From Arcobacter vandammei (GTDB taxonomy: Bacteria; Campylobacterota; Campylobacteria; Campylobacterales; Arcobacteraceae): 64,000 nt of DNA. A program made the translations under genes and the position numbers. The notes under the pieces are model-generated. The model made no database searches, had not been told where the DNA came from, and worked only from the letters and a program-made list of their open reading frames with translations. Shown piece after piece: positions 16,203 through 25,389 of the stretch (position 1 is the stretch's first letter; every line of letters begins with the position of its first letter). Location of the stretch: positions 1 to 64,000 of the forward strand of contig NZ_JADKPZ010000008.1 of NCBI RefSeq assembly GCF_016106035.1, given 5' to 3'.

Positions 16203-18419
16203 ATGTCTTTATCAAAACAACTTTACCTAATAATATCATTTATATTTTTTATGATATTTGCGGGTAATTTCATCATTAGTGTTAAAAATACAAAAGAGTA
16301 TTTAGAAACTGAATCTATTTCAAAGGCACAAGATACAGCCACAACTTTGGGATTTAATCTAAAAACTCTGATTAATAATAAAAGTAATCCCGAGATAGAA
16401 GCAACTATAAATGCTGTTTCAAATAGTGGTTTTTACAAAGAAATAAGACTTGAAGATGCACTTTTTACAATAAAAGAGAGTGATTTAATAAAAGCTTCAA
16501 AAGATTTAAATAACTCAATTTGGCAAGTTTCAGATATAGAAATAGACCCAAATATTGGAACTATTGATACTTTAACTCAAAGTGATGATTTTATGCAAGA
16601 GTTAATCACTTTAAACGGTTCAACTCCAAATGAAGATAATAAAAATATAACTCCTAGCGAAGATATTTATACTTTTGTTCCAAAATCAACAAATACTAGC
16701 TCAATCTCTTTGGATATTAAGTTCAAAGCTACAAATCAAGAGGGAATTATTGTAAATACAAATGCAAATTTAAATTTAAACAAAATTTTAGTTCAAGTAA
16801 ATAGAGATATAAAATTTGACTCAGTTCCACAATGGTTTATAAACTTAATTCCTATTGATTTAAAAGAGCAATATACAGAAATTAGTGATGGTTGGAAAAC
16901 TAGTGCTATTTTATTTGTAAGTGCAAATCCTGGAGAAGCATATAATAAACTATACAGTCAAGTAAAAAGTGCTATTTTATACTCTTTTCTTGCATTTATT
17001 GTATCTATTATAATTTTATATCTATTTGTTCAATATCTTTTAAAACCACTAAAAGAGTTGGAAAACTCTGCAAATGCAATAGCAGAAGGTAAGTTTGCAA
17101 AAATAAAATCTTCTTCAAGTACAACAGAAATTGCAAATTTATCATCTGCTTTTAATGATATGTCAAGCAAAATAGAAGCTACAATAGAGAGATTAAACAC
17201 AAATATTGAGAATATGTCTAAAAAATTATCAAAAGATGAATTAACAAATCTTCCACTTAGACAAACTTTTGAAACAGATATGAAACAGCTTTTTATAGAC
17301 AAAGCAAAGGCTTATATTTTAACAATAAAAATAGATAACTTAGGAGATTTTGCAAAATCTCATACTTCAAGTGAAGTAAATAATTTTATAAAAGAGTTTG
17401 CTTTAATCTTACAAAATACAACACTAAATGAAAATAAAAAAACTTTAGCATATAGATTTTTTGGTTCAGAATTTGCTTTAATCGCAAAAGATTTTACTTC
17501 TGAAGATATAAAAAGTTTTGCAAATATTTTAAAATCTAAATTTGAAAAACTAGGAACTCAATTTGATAAAAAAGATGTTGCACATATAGGAGCTGCAATT
17601 TTTAATCCATTTAGCACAACAGCACAAATTTTACAAAGTGCAAATCAAGCCTATGAAAAAGCGACAATTATTGGACAAAATGAGATTTTTATAAGCGAAG
17701 AGAATGAACTTGTAAAAGATATGGAAAGTTGGAGAGAGTTTGTAAATGATACAATAGAAAACTCAAATTTCACAGTTAAATATATTGGAAACTTTACAAA
17801 ATGTAATAGTGAAGAGATAATTATGCAAGAAGCATTTACTTCTATAAAAGACAAAGATAATAACGATATTCCAATTGGAACATTTGTATCAATTGCTGAA
17901 AAATATGAAAAAATTATGGATTTTGATAAAAAGGTAATTGAAAAAGTAATAAATTATATTTTGGTAAATGATACAAAATATGATATTGCAATAAATTTAT
18001 CTTTAGAATCTATAAATAACACTGCATTTATAGCTTGGCTTGAGCAAAAACTAAAAGAGAATAAAAATATTGTTTCTAAACTTGTTTTCTCTGTTACAGC
18101 TTATGCTGTTGCAAAAAATATAGAAAAATTCAAATTCTTTGCTAGTGAAATGCAATCATTGGGAGCTAAAGTTATAATAAAAAGATATGAAACAAGATTT
18201 ATTTCACTAAATGATATAAAAGAGCTAAATTTAGACTATTTAAGATTAGCTAGAGAATATACAAATGATGTTTGTGTAGATTTTTCTAAACAAAGCTTCA
18301 TAGAGTCTATTGCTGAAATTTCAAATCTTTTAAATATTAAAGTTTTAGCAGAAAATGTACAAAAAGATGAAGATTTTAAATATATTAAAAACTTAAATCT
18401 TTTTGCTGCAAGTAGGTAA
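16203..18419 (+). CDS. lapD: LapD-type c-di-GMP receptor
   Basis: An inner-membrane receptor that binds c-di-GMP and sequesters LapG in the periplasm. Order of parts in 738 residues: TM helix (about 5-27), LapD/MoxY-type periplasmic domain to about 255, second TM (about 258-280), HAMP, a degenerate GGDEF domain (the signature reads YRFFGSEFALIA) and a degenerate EAL domain (EAL is replaced by QEAF). Neither cyclase nor phosphodiesterase activity is expected, as in known LapD. It follows lapG by 13 bases with AGGAG before the start and is closed by a strong hairpin. No large adhesin or LapBCE exporter is encoded nearby. Confidence 0.92.
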   Translation: MSLSKQLYLIISFIFFMIFAGNFIISVKNTKEYLETESISKAQDTATTLGFNLKTLINNKSNPEIEATINAVSNSGFYKEIRLEDALFTIKESDLIKASKDLNNSIWQVSDIEIDPNIGTIDTLTQSDDFMQELITLNGSTPNEDNKNITPSEDIYTFVPKSTNTSSISLDIKFKATNQEGIIVNTNANLNLNKILVQVNRDIKFDSVPQWFINLIPIDLKEQYTEISDGWKTSAILFVSANPGEAYNKLYSQVKSAILYSFLAFIVSIIILYLFVQYLLKPLKELENSANAIAEGKFAKIKSSSSTTEIANLSSAFNDMSSKIEATIERLNTNIENMSKKLSKDELTNLPLRQTFETDMKQLFIDKAKAYILTIKIDNLGDFAKSHTSSEVNNFIKEFALILQNTTLNENKKTLAYRFFGSEFALIAKDFTSEDIKSFANILKSKFEKLGTQFDKKDVAHIGAAIFNPFSTTAQILQSANQAYEKATIIGQNEIFISEENELVKDMESWREFVNDTIENSNFTVKYIGNFTKCNSEEIIMQEAFTSIKDKDNNDIPIGTFVSIAEKYEKIMDFDKKVIEKVINYILVNDTKYDIAINLSLESINNTAFIAWLEQKLKENKNIVSKLVFSVTAYAVAKNIEKFKFFASEMQSLGAKVIIKRYETRFISLNDIKELNLDYLRLAREYTNDVCVDFSKQSFIESIAEISNLLNIKVLAENVQKDEDFKYIKNLNLFAASR

Positions 18420-18441
18420 ATCAAGTCTTTTGACTTGATTT
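18418..18441. terminator. Terminator hairpin after lapD
   Basis: AAATCAAGTC (18418-18427) pairs perfectly with GACTTGATTT (18432-18441) around a TTTT loop. It starts within the lapD stop codon and ends 8 bases before the start of the next gene, whose ribosome binding site is consequently weak. Confidence 0.6.
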
Positions 18442-18449
18442 AAAATATT

Positions 18450-19205
18450 ATGTTTATTTTAAAAAAAATTATCTCTGCATTTATTCTACCTATTCCTATT
18501 GGACTTTTTTTACTTATTATAAGTTTTGTATTTTTACTAAGAAACTCTTATAAAAAAGCTAAAATATTACTTTTTATAGCTATTTTATGGTTTATTTTAA
18601 TATCAAATCAAACTATTTCAAATATGATTTTAGCTCCTCTTGAAAATATATATCCAAGTTTAATAGATACACCAAATGTAAACTATATTTTAGTTTTAGG
18701 AAATGCACATAAAAGTGATGATAATTTAAGTATAACTTCACAAGTAAAAGCAACAGCAGTAAATAGACTAATAGAAGGATTAAGACACTACAAAAATTTA
18801 GAAATGAATAATAAAAAAGCAAAATTAATAGTGTCAGGTTATAGTTTTGATGACCCAAATTCACATGCACAAATGCAAAAATTATTAGCTATAAGTTTAG
18901 GTGTAAATGAAAATGATATTATAACTCTTGATACTCCAAAAGATACTTTTGATGAAGCTATTGAAACAAAGAAAATAGTAAATAATGAAAAAATAATTTT
19001 AGTAACAAGTGCTAGTCATATGAAAAGAGCTTCAATGATATTTGAAAAGAATGGCTTAAATATAATCCCTAGTCCAACAGAGCATAAAGCCTATCATACA
19101 AGTTATCCCAGCTCCTATTTTAATTCAAACAATATAAAAAAAGTTGAACTAGCAATTCATGAATATTTAGGAATTTTATATTCCAAAATAAAAGGGGAGA
19201 TTTAA
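18450..19205 (+). CDS. ElyC/SanA/YdcF-family envelope protein
   Basis: Two N-terminal hydrophobic helices (residues about 5-30 and 38-55) are followed by a DUF218 domain. Its hallmarks are YILVLGNAHKSDD, KLIVSGY, and the C-terminal IILVTSASHMKRASMIFEKNG. E. coli ElyC, with the same two-helix layout, affects peptidoglycan and lipid-carrier metabolism. Length 251 residues is typical. The start lies right after the lapD terminator and has no strong Shine-Dalgarno, so expression could be low or depend on read-through. Confidence 0.85.
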   Translation: MFILKKIISAFILPIPIGLFLLIISFVFLLRNSYKKAKILLFIAILWFILISNQTISNMILAPLENIYPSLIDTPNVNYILVLGNAHKSDDNLSITSQVKATAVNRLIEGLRHYKNLEMNNKKAKLIVSGYSFDDPNSHAQMQKLLAISLGVNENDIITLDTPKDTFDEAIETKKIVNNEKIILVTSASHMKRASMIFEKNGLNIIPSPTEHKAYHTSYPSSYFNSNNIKKVELAIHEYLGILYSKIKGEI

Positions 19206-19215
19206 CTCCCCTTTT
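19190..19215. terminator. Bidirectional terminator
   Basis: AAAAGGGGAG and CTCCCCTTTT form a 10-bp stem with a 6-nt loop between the converging elyC-like and metallo-hydrolase genes. Both strands have U/T tracts and both stop codons overlap the structure. Confidence 0.85.
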
Positions 19216-20132
19216 TAATCTTCATCATAAAACTCTAACTCTGTAAAAGCATCAAAAACATTTCTACTGTTTAATTCATCAAACATAGCAATATCTTTAA
19301 AATCATCCATCGTTACAACTTTTGAAATAGTTGAAGCAGTTTGCCCATCTTCAATTGCATCAAGCACTCTAGTTTTTAAAAGTGTGAAATATTTTTCTGT
19401 ATGTTCAAGTGCAGTTTTTCCAGTATTAATTCCATGCCCTGCAACTAAATTTTCAAAAGGATAAGTTTTGATTAAATCAATAGCTTTTAGAGTTCCTACA
19501 ACTGAACCATCTCTATTTGAAGTGATTCTTTCATTCATTATAATATCGCCTGTAAACATAGTTTTACTTTCATCTACAAATACCATTAAATCATCGCTTG
19601 TGTGAGCTTTGTGTGGAAGAGCAATAATATTAATTGTCTTATTCCCAATATTTATTTTTGTATCTTCACTTATAACTACATCAGCTTTGATAATCTTTGT
19701 ATTTTCCATCTCTTTACTATCTAAAATCTCAAAAATTCTAGGTTTTGAACTCTCATCATAGTTTTCATTTATAGATTTTGGAGCATAGATTTTTGAGTTG
19801 AATTTATCTTTATAAAAACTGTTTCCCATCCAGTGGTCGTCGTGTTCGTGAGTTACTATAATATCACTTACTTTTAAATCTTTGATTTTTTTCATAGCTT
19901 CATAAGCTTGTGAAGCGAAATTATAGCTAGTTCCACTATCTATTAAAACATACGAGTCTTTTGCATCAATATAGCAAGAGTTTGCCATAAATCCACCATT
20001 TTCTTTAGATGGAACTTCAGTTTTTCCAAAAAAACACCAAGTTGAGTCATTTACTTTTACAGGTTCTAAATTATAATCAAATGCAAAAAGCGAACTACAA
20101 AGTGCTACTGAAACAGCAATTTTTTTAAACAT
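19215..20132 (-). CDS. Periplasmic metallo-beta-lactamase-fold hydrolase
   Basis: A signal peptide (MFKKIAVSVALCSSLFAF) precedes an MBL-fold domain with the zinc motif VTHEHDDHWMGN, a further ligand in LPHKAHTSDD (His) and FTGDIIM (Asp), and AGHG near residue 237. The 305-residue size and secretion signal resemble SoxH-like and quinoprotein-relay-type hydrolases rather than antibiotic-resistance enzymes, but the substrate cannot be told. It is divergent from the HD-GYP-like gene, with a 10-bp dyad in between. Confidence 0.85.
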   Translation of the reverse strand: MFKKIAVSVALCSSLFAFDYNLEPVKVNDSTWCFFGKTEVPSKENGGFMANSCYIDAKDSYVLIDSGTSYNFASQAYEAMKKIKDLKVSDIIVTHEHDDHWMGNSFYKDKFNSKIYAPKSINENYDESSKPRIFEILDSKEMENTKIIKADVVISEDTKINIGNKTINIIALPHKAHTSDDLMVFVDESKTMFTGDIIMNERITSNRDGSVVGTLKAIDLIKTYPFENLVAGHGINTGKTALEHTEKYFTLLKTRVLDAIEDGQTASTISKVVTMDDFKDIAMFDELNSRNVFDAFTELEFYDED

Positions 20133-20148
20133 ATAAATCTCTCCTTTA

Positions 20149-20170
20149 ATATAATAAAAATTTATTATAT
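20149..20170. promoter_or_regulatory. AT-only dyad between divergent genes
   Basis: ATATAATAAA and TTTATTATAT are perfect inverted arms separated by AA, lying 17 bases upstream of the metallo-hydrolase start. It contains TATAAT on one strand, so it may simply be overlapping promoter elements, or an operator. Confidence 0.3.
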
Positions 20171-20216
20171 AGTAATATCACTTTCAAATATGTAACAACG
20201 ATATAAAGGGCATAAA

Positions 20217-21227
20217 ATGGATAAAAAAAGAGAGATGATTTTTAATTTAAACAGTTTTTTATTAGCTTTTAGTGAAGCTTTAAATAGTAAAAAAAGAGCT
20301 TATCTATCTTTAAATATTGCAAAAGAGCTAAAGCTTGAAGATAAAAAATTAGCAGATATTACATCTTTAGCACTTGGTTTTGATTTAGGATTTCAATCTT
20401 TAGAAAAATTTGTTTTTGTAGATAAATCTTGTTTAGAAGATAAAGAGATTTTAGATATTTTAAATTTCTCAAACGAGATTTTAAAAGAGTTTGATTTTGT
20501 AAAAAACAGCATTGAAAATAGGTCAAAATCAATAGAGTTTGTGAAAAATAGTTCATATAAAGATAGCATAAAAAGTGCCTATTTAGAGCTTTGTAAAAAT
20601 CTAAAATTCTTTTTAGATTTAGAAAACAGTGATGAGATAGTGTTTTTCATCTACTCAAATTTACAAGATTTTACAACAGTTTTAAAATTTGAAGATATTT
20701 TTGATATGACAAAAGAGCTTCACTATTTTGAAAACAAAAACTCTAAACTTCTTGAATATGCAGAAAAAATGGCTGATTTTTTTGAGTTTGAGCATAAAGA
20801 CAAAGAGATTTTTAAGATTGCTTCAAGCTTACAAAATATTGGGAAATTATATATTTGTAAAGATATTTTAGAGAAAAAAGAGAGTTTAACTGCTACTGAA
20901 AAAGAGATTATAAAATCATATCCATACCATACAAATAGAGTTTTAAAACAGATAATGCAGTTTGATGATATTGCAAAACTTTGTATAAAAGTTCAAGAAA
21001 GAGTTGATGGAAGTGGATATTTTCAAGGACTATTTGCAAAAGATTTAAGCTTTAAAGATAGATTATTAGGCACTCTTTTGATTTATAGTGCTTTAAGAGA
21101 AAAAAGAGCTTATAGAGATGAGTATTCTCATGAAGAAGCAATAAAAATTATGAGTGAAGAGGCAAGTCTTGGAAAAATTGATGAAAGTTTAGTTGATATT
21201 TTTGATAAGGTTTTAAAAGCTAAGTAA
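20217..21227 (+). CDS. Degenerate HD-GYP domain protein
   Basis: The C-terminal half follows the HD-GYP pattern block by block, but key residues are changed. HDIGK is replaced by QNIGK (in LQNIGKLYICKDILEKKESLT), HHE by QER (in VQERVDGSGYF), and GYP by GYF. The tail REKRAYRDEYSHEEAIKIM matches the usual RPYR...SHEEA block. The N-terminal about 180 residues have no recognised domain, although LNIAKELKLEDKKLADITSLALGFDLG looks like a faint copy of the same fold. Metal-dependent phosphodiesterase activity is therefore unlikely; a c-di-GMP-binding or scaffold role is possible. The start has AAAGGG upstream. Confidence 0.8.
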   Translation: MDKKREMIFNLNSFLLAFSEALNSKKRAYLSLNIAKELKLEDKKLADITSLALGFDLGFQSLEKFVFVDKSCLEDKEILDILNFSNEILKEFDFVKNSIENRSKSIEFVKNSSYKDSIKSAYLELCKNLKFFLDLENSDEIVFFIYSNLQDFTTVLKFEDIFDMTKELHYFENKNSKLLEYAEKMADFFEFEHKDKEIFKIASSLQNIGKLYICKDILEKKESLTATEKEIIKSYPYHTNRVLKQIMQFDDIAKLCIKVQERVDGSGYFQGLFAKDLSFKDRLLGTLLIYSALREKRAYRDEYSHEEAIKIMSEEASLGKIDESLVDIFDKVLKAK

Positions 21228-21241
21228 TATAGAAAAAATTT

Positions 21242-21264
21242 AATACAAGCTAAAAGCTTGTATT
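21242..21264. terminator. Convergent terminator hairpin
   Basis: AATACAAGC (21242-21250) pairs with GCTTGTATT (21256-21264) around TAAAA, between the converging HD-GYP-like and rhodanese genes. Confidence 0.6.
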
Positions 21265-21268
21265 AATA

Positions 21269-21934
21269 TTATGGTTTAACTGTTGATAGTCCAACACTTA
21301 ACCAAGATTGCATTCCACCTCTATACCATTTCATTTTTTCTTGTGGATAACCAATAGCAATTAGCTCTTTCATAGCTTCAGGACTTTGTCCACACCAAAC
21401 TGCATTACAAAACATTAATATAGTTTTTGCATTTGTAAAGTCATATTTTCCATCTTTTTCTACAACTCCAAAAGTATCTAAAGCCTCTTTAAACTCATCT
21501 GGATATTGAGATTTTTTTGTATAAATATATGGAACATTTACAGCAGTTGCAATAGTTTGGTGGTTATACCAGTTTTCAGTTCTACTATCTACTAAAAGTA
21601 GATTTTTATCTGATTTTGCTTTTTCAATAAACTCTAAAACTTCTAATTCTCCATAAGTTTCAATATTTTCTGCTGCTTTAATTGGAGAAATTTTTCCAAA
21701 ATATGTAACAAAACTTCTTTTACAATTTTCATCTACAGTTGCTGCTGCTTGATTTACTCCTCCAAAAATATCTTTTGGATCAAAAGCCACACTCTCACAC
21801 TCTTTTGGTTTAGCTTCTCTTTTTATAGTTGCTTTTTTACCGTCATCTAAAGTTACTTCAACACCTGTTGTTTGTAAATCAGCTGCAAATATAGAACTTG
21901 CAACAACCATACTTCCTAAAAATATCTTAAACAT
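21269..21934 (-). CDS. Secreted rhodanese-like protein
   Basis: A signal peptide (FLGSMVVASSIFAADLQ) and a rhodanese domain with the active-site loop MFCNAVWCGQSPEAM and the preceding LLVDSRTENWYNHQTI block. The loop Cys (in CNAVWCGQS) could carry a persulfide. The N-terminal about 70 residues include two further Cys (KPKECESV and ENCKRS) that could form a disulfide. It is probably periplasmic. It lies near a secreted metallo-hydrolase gene, a pairing sometimes seen in sulfur metabolism, but the two are not in one operon here. Confidence 0.85.
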   Translation of the reverse strand: MFKIFLGSMVVASSIFAADLQTTGVEVTLDDGKKATIKREAKPKECESVAFDPKDIFGGVNQAAATVDENCKRSFVTYFGKISPIKAAENIETYGELEVLEFIEKAKSDKNLLLVDSRTENWYNHQTIATAVNVPYIYTKKSQYPDEFKEALDTFGVVEKDGKYDFTNAKTILMFCNAVWCGQSPEAMKELIAIGYPQEKMKWYRGGMQSWLSVGLSTVKP

Positions 21935-22065
21935 TTTCTCTCCTTAATTTTAAAATATATAAAAATGATTTTAACTAAAAGTTTCCAAAAGAGCAAGTTA
22001 TTGGGGACTTAAGTAAAATTTGGATAAAATCTAGCCTATTTTAGTAACACAATTAGGACATTTTT

Positions 22066-24681
22066 ATGAGTGAAAAATATGAACCAAGAAAAGTAGAAGA
22101 TAGTTTTTATAAAATTTGGGAAGAAAGAGGCTATTTTGAAATAGACGGAAATAAGGCTATTCAAGAGCCAAATAAGAATTTTGCAATTATGATGCCACCA
22201 CCAAATGTAACAGGAAGCTTACATATAGGACATGCTTTGACATTTACTTTGCAAGATATTATTACAAGATACAAAAGAATGGATGGCTTTAAAACTCTTT
22301 GGCAACCAGGAACGGACCATGCAGGAATTGCAACTCAAAATGTTGTAGAAAAACAACTTTTAAGTGAAGGTACAACAAAAGAGGAGCTAGGACGAGAAGC
22401 TTTTTTAGAAAGAGTTTGGAAATGGAAAGAGTTTAGTGGTGGTACAATCGTTCATCAAATGCGAAAACTAGGAGTAAGTCCTGCTTGGAGTAGAGAGAGA
22501 TTTACTATGGATGAGGGCTTAAAAGAAGCCGTAAAAGAAGCCTTTGTAAAGCTATATGACGAGGGAATGATAACTCAAAATAACTATATGGTAAATTGGT
22601 GTACTCACGATGGAGCTTTAAGTGATATTGAAGTTGAACACGAAGAGGTAAATGGTAAATTTTATCATATGAACTACCATTTTGCTGATGGTTCAGGGTT
22701 TGTAACGGTTGCAACTACAAGACCTGAAACATATTTTGGAGATAGTGCAGTTATGGTTCATCCAGATGATACTAGATACCAAAGTTTGATTGGGAAAGAG
22801 GTTCTTTTACCTTTAATTGATAGAAAAATAAAAATTATTGCAGATTCTCATGTTGATATGGAGTTTGGAACAGGAGTTGTAAAAGTAACTCCAGCACACG
22901 ATACAAACGACTATGAAGTGGGGAAAAGACACAATTTAGAGTTTATAAAGTGCTTTGATGAAAAAGGTATTTTAAATCAGCAATGTGGGGAATTTGAAGG
23001 TTTAGAAAGACTAAAAGCCAGAGAAATAATAGTGCAAAAACTTCAAGAAACAGGGCATTTAGTAAAAATCGAAGAGCATAATCATCAAGTAGGGCATTGT
23101 TATAGATGTAAAAATATAGTTGAGCCATATATTTCTAAACAGTGGTTTGTAAGCAAAGAAGTGGCAAAAAAATCAATAGAAAAAACTTATGCTGGTGAAG
23201 CAAAATTCCACCCACCACATTGGCTAAACTCATATAGAGCTTGGATGGACGAGCTAAGAGATTGGTGTATTTCAAGGCAACTTTGGTGGGGGCATAGAAT
23301 ACCTGTTTTTTATTGTGATGAGTGCAACCACCAATGGGCTACAAAAGAAGATGAGCCAAAAGAGTGTCCAAAGTGTAAAAGTGCAAAGCTTCATCAAGAT
23401 CCAGATGTACTTGATACTTGGTTTAGTAGTGCTTTATGGGCATTTTCACCACTTGGTTGGGGAAATGCAGGGCAAATGGAAAATACATTTACAAAAGATG
23501 ATTTAAAAGATTTCTATCCAAACTCTTTGCTTATTACTGGTTTTGATATTATGTTTTTCTGGGTTGCTAGAATGATGATGATGGGTGAGCATTTTATGGG
23601 ACAATTGCCTTTTAAAGATATTTATATGCACGCTCTTGTACGAGATGAACATGGTGCAAAAATGTCTAAAAGTAAAGGAAATGTGATAGATCCTCTTGAT
23701 ATGGTTGAAACTCATAGTGCCGATATTATAAGATTTACACTAGCATATTTGGCTGTTCAAGGAAGAGATATAAAGCTAGGAGAGAAAAACCTAGAGCAGT
23801 TTAGAAACTTCACAAATAAGCTTTATAATGCAAGTAATTTCCTACAACTAAATGAGAGTAAATTTGATGATTTAAAAGATATAACAATCTCTACACCACT
23901 TGGGCTTTATATGCAAAGCCGTTTAGCAAAAGCTGTAAAAGAGGTAAGAAACTCTCTTGAAACATATAAGTTTAATGAAGCTGCAAGTACTCTTTATAGA
24001 TTTGTTTGGACTGAGTTTTGTGATTGGGGAATTGAGTATAGTAAAGCTTCAAAAGAGAGTATTAAAGAGCTTGGAGCTATTTTTAAAGAGACACTTAAAA
24101 TGGTAAGCCCTTTTATGCCGTTTATTTCTGATTATCTGTATCATAAACTTAGTGGTACAACTTTAGAAACTGAATCTTCTTTGATGGTTCTATCTTTTCC
24201 AAAAGATATAGTTGAAAATGAAAATATAGAAAATATGTTTGATATTATTGAAGAGGCTATTGTATCTATAAGAAGAGCAAAAGTTGTTATTGATATGGGG
24301 AACTCAAAAATCGAAAAAGCTTATATAAAACTAGATAAGCAAATAGATACAGATGTAGCAAAACCATTTATTGAAAAACTAGCAAAAGTTGAAAATATTG
24401 AGTTTGTAAGTGCAAAAGTTGAGAACTCTATAACAGATGTTTCAAATAATCTTGAAGTTTATCTTCCACGACTTGAGATAGATTTACAACCAATTATTTA
24501 TAAGCTTGAAAAACAAAAAGAGAAAGCACAAAAAGAGTTTGATAAATTAAATGGTATGTTATCAAATGAAAGATTTGTGGCAAATGCACCTGCAAATGTA
24601 ATAGAAGAGAACAAAAAAGCTCTTGATGAAGTAAAAACTAGACTTGAAAAAATTGAGGCTGAACTTAAAAGTTTGGATTAA
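22066..24681 (+). CDS. valS: Valyl-tRNA synthetase
   Basis: Class Ia aminoacyl-tRNA synthetase charging tRNA-Val. The HIGH motif is in PPPNVTGSLHIGHALTF and the KMSKS motif in GAKMSKSKGNVIDPLD. A CP1 editing domain lies between, with TTRPETYFGDSAVMVHP; a zinc-type Cys set (CYRCKN, CDECNHQW, CPKCKS) sits inside the catalytic insertion; the C-terminal coiled coil (KLEKQKEKAQKEFDKLNGML) is typical of ValRS. Length 871 residues is normal. The start follows a TTAGGA sequence. Confidence 0.98.
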   Translation: MSEKYEPRKVEDSFYKIWEERGYFEIDGNKAIQEPNKNFAIMMPPPNVTGSLHIGHALTFTLQDIITRYKRMDGFKTLWQPGTDHAGIATQNVVEKQLLSEGTTKEELGREAFLERVWKWKEFSGGTIVHQMRKLGVSPAWSRERFTMDEGLKEAVKEAFVKLYDEGMITQNNYMVNWCTHDGALSDIEVEHEEVNGKFYHMNYHFADGSGFVTVATTRPETYFGDSAVMVHPDDTRYQSLIGKEVLLPLIDRKIKIIADSHVDMEFGTGVVKVTPAHDTNDYEVGKRHNLEFIKCFDEKGILNQQCGEFEGLERLKAREIIVQKLQETGHLVKIEEHNHQVGHCYRCKNIVEPYISKQWFVSKEVAKKSIEKTYAGEAKFHPPHWLNSYRAWMDELRDWCISRQLWWGHRIPVFYCDECNHQWATKEDEPKECPKCKSAKLHQDPDVLDTWFSSALWAFSPLGWGNAGQMENTFTKDDLKDFYPNSLLITGFDIMFFWVARMMMMGEHFMGQLPFKDIYMHALVRDEHGAKMSKSKGNVIDPLDMVETHSADIIRFTLAYLAVQGRDIKLGEKNLEQFRNFTNKLYNASNFLQLNESKFDDLKDITISTPLGLYMQSRLAKAVKEVRNSLETYKFNEAASTLYRFVWTEFCDWGIEYSKASKESIKELGAIFKETLKMVSPFMPFISDYLYHKLSGTTLETESSLMVLSFPKDIVENENIENMFDIIEEAIVSIRRAKVVIDMGNSKIEKAYIKLDKQIDTDVAKPFIEKLAKVENIEFVSAKVENSITDVSNNLEVYLPRLEIDLQPIIYKLEKQKEKAQKEFDKLNGMLSNERFVANAPANVIEENKKALDEVKTRLEKIEAELKSLD

Positions 24682-24704
24682 GATTTAGAAGAAAAGGAAT
24701 TATT

Positions 24705-25370
24705 ATGGGACAAATCGTTGAAACTGAAAAACCAAATTTTTTAAAGGCTGTGGAATTAATATTAGCTAAGCCAGAAGATATAAAAAAAGAAACATTACAA
24801 GTTTTGGAAAATTTTAAAAAAGAGTATCCAAAAAAAAATGAAAAAGATATTCGTAGTCTTGTTGCCAAAAAAATAATATCAAACTATAGTTATTATTCTG
24901 CTTTTACTGGTGCTACAACAGCTTTAACAGGGGTTATTCCTGGTATTGGTACAGCTGTCGCTATTGCAGGAGGAGCTAGTGCTGATGCAGTTGCGAGTAT
25001 TAAATTTCAAGTTGAGATGACAATGGCATTAGCAACTGTTTATGATTATGATATATTGATTGAAGAAGAAAAAAGACTTTGCTTTCTAATTGCTGGACTT
25101 GGTGCTATAAATGAAGCAACTAAAAGTGGTGCAAAGTCAATAGGTACAAAAGCTTTTACTAATTTAGTTAATCAATATTTAAAAGGAGCGACCCTTCAAG
25201 CAGTAAAAGAAATATTCAAGAAATTAGGAATTATCTTTACTAGAAAAGCTTTAGAAAAATCTATTCCATTTGGAGTAGGTGTAATTATAGGTTTTTCAGC
25301 TAATAAAGGATTAACTTGGTATGTTGGTAGTAAGGCTTGTGAATTCTTTGATTGTAAAGAAAAAATATAA
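24705..25370 (+). CDS. EcsC-like alpha-helical protein
   Basis: A 221-residue protein starting 23 bases after valS with AAAAGGAA upstream. The central segment GVIPGIGTAVAIAGGASADAVASIKFQVEMTMALATVYDYD, followed by ILIEEEKRLCFLIAGLG, resembles EcsC/DUF697-type proteins that have amphipathic or membrane-embedded helices; a second glycine-rich hydrophobic segment (SIPFGVGVIIGFSANKG) is near the C-terminus. Function is unknown. The N-terminal 60 residues are charged and helical. The family assignment rests on pattern only. Confidence 0.6.
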   Translation: MGQIVETEKPNFLKAVELILAKPEDIKKETLQVLENFKKEYPKKNEKDIRSLVAKKIISNYSYYSAFTGATTALTGVIPGIGTAVAIAGGASADAVASIKFQVEMTMALATVYDYDILIEEEKRLCFLIAGLGAINEATKSGAKSIGTKAFTNLVNQYLKGATLQAVKEIFKKLGIIFTRKALEKSIPFGVGVIIGFSANKGLTWYVGSKACEFFDCKEKI

Positions 25371-25389
25371 ATATATTTTTACAGACTAT

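Noticed and set aside
17030-17302. Minus-strand open frames within lapD
   Set aside because: They are shadows of the plus-strand lapD gene and lack start signals and family patterns.
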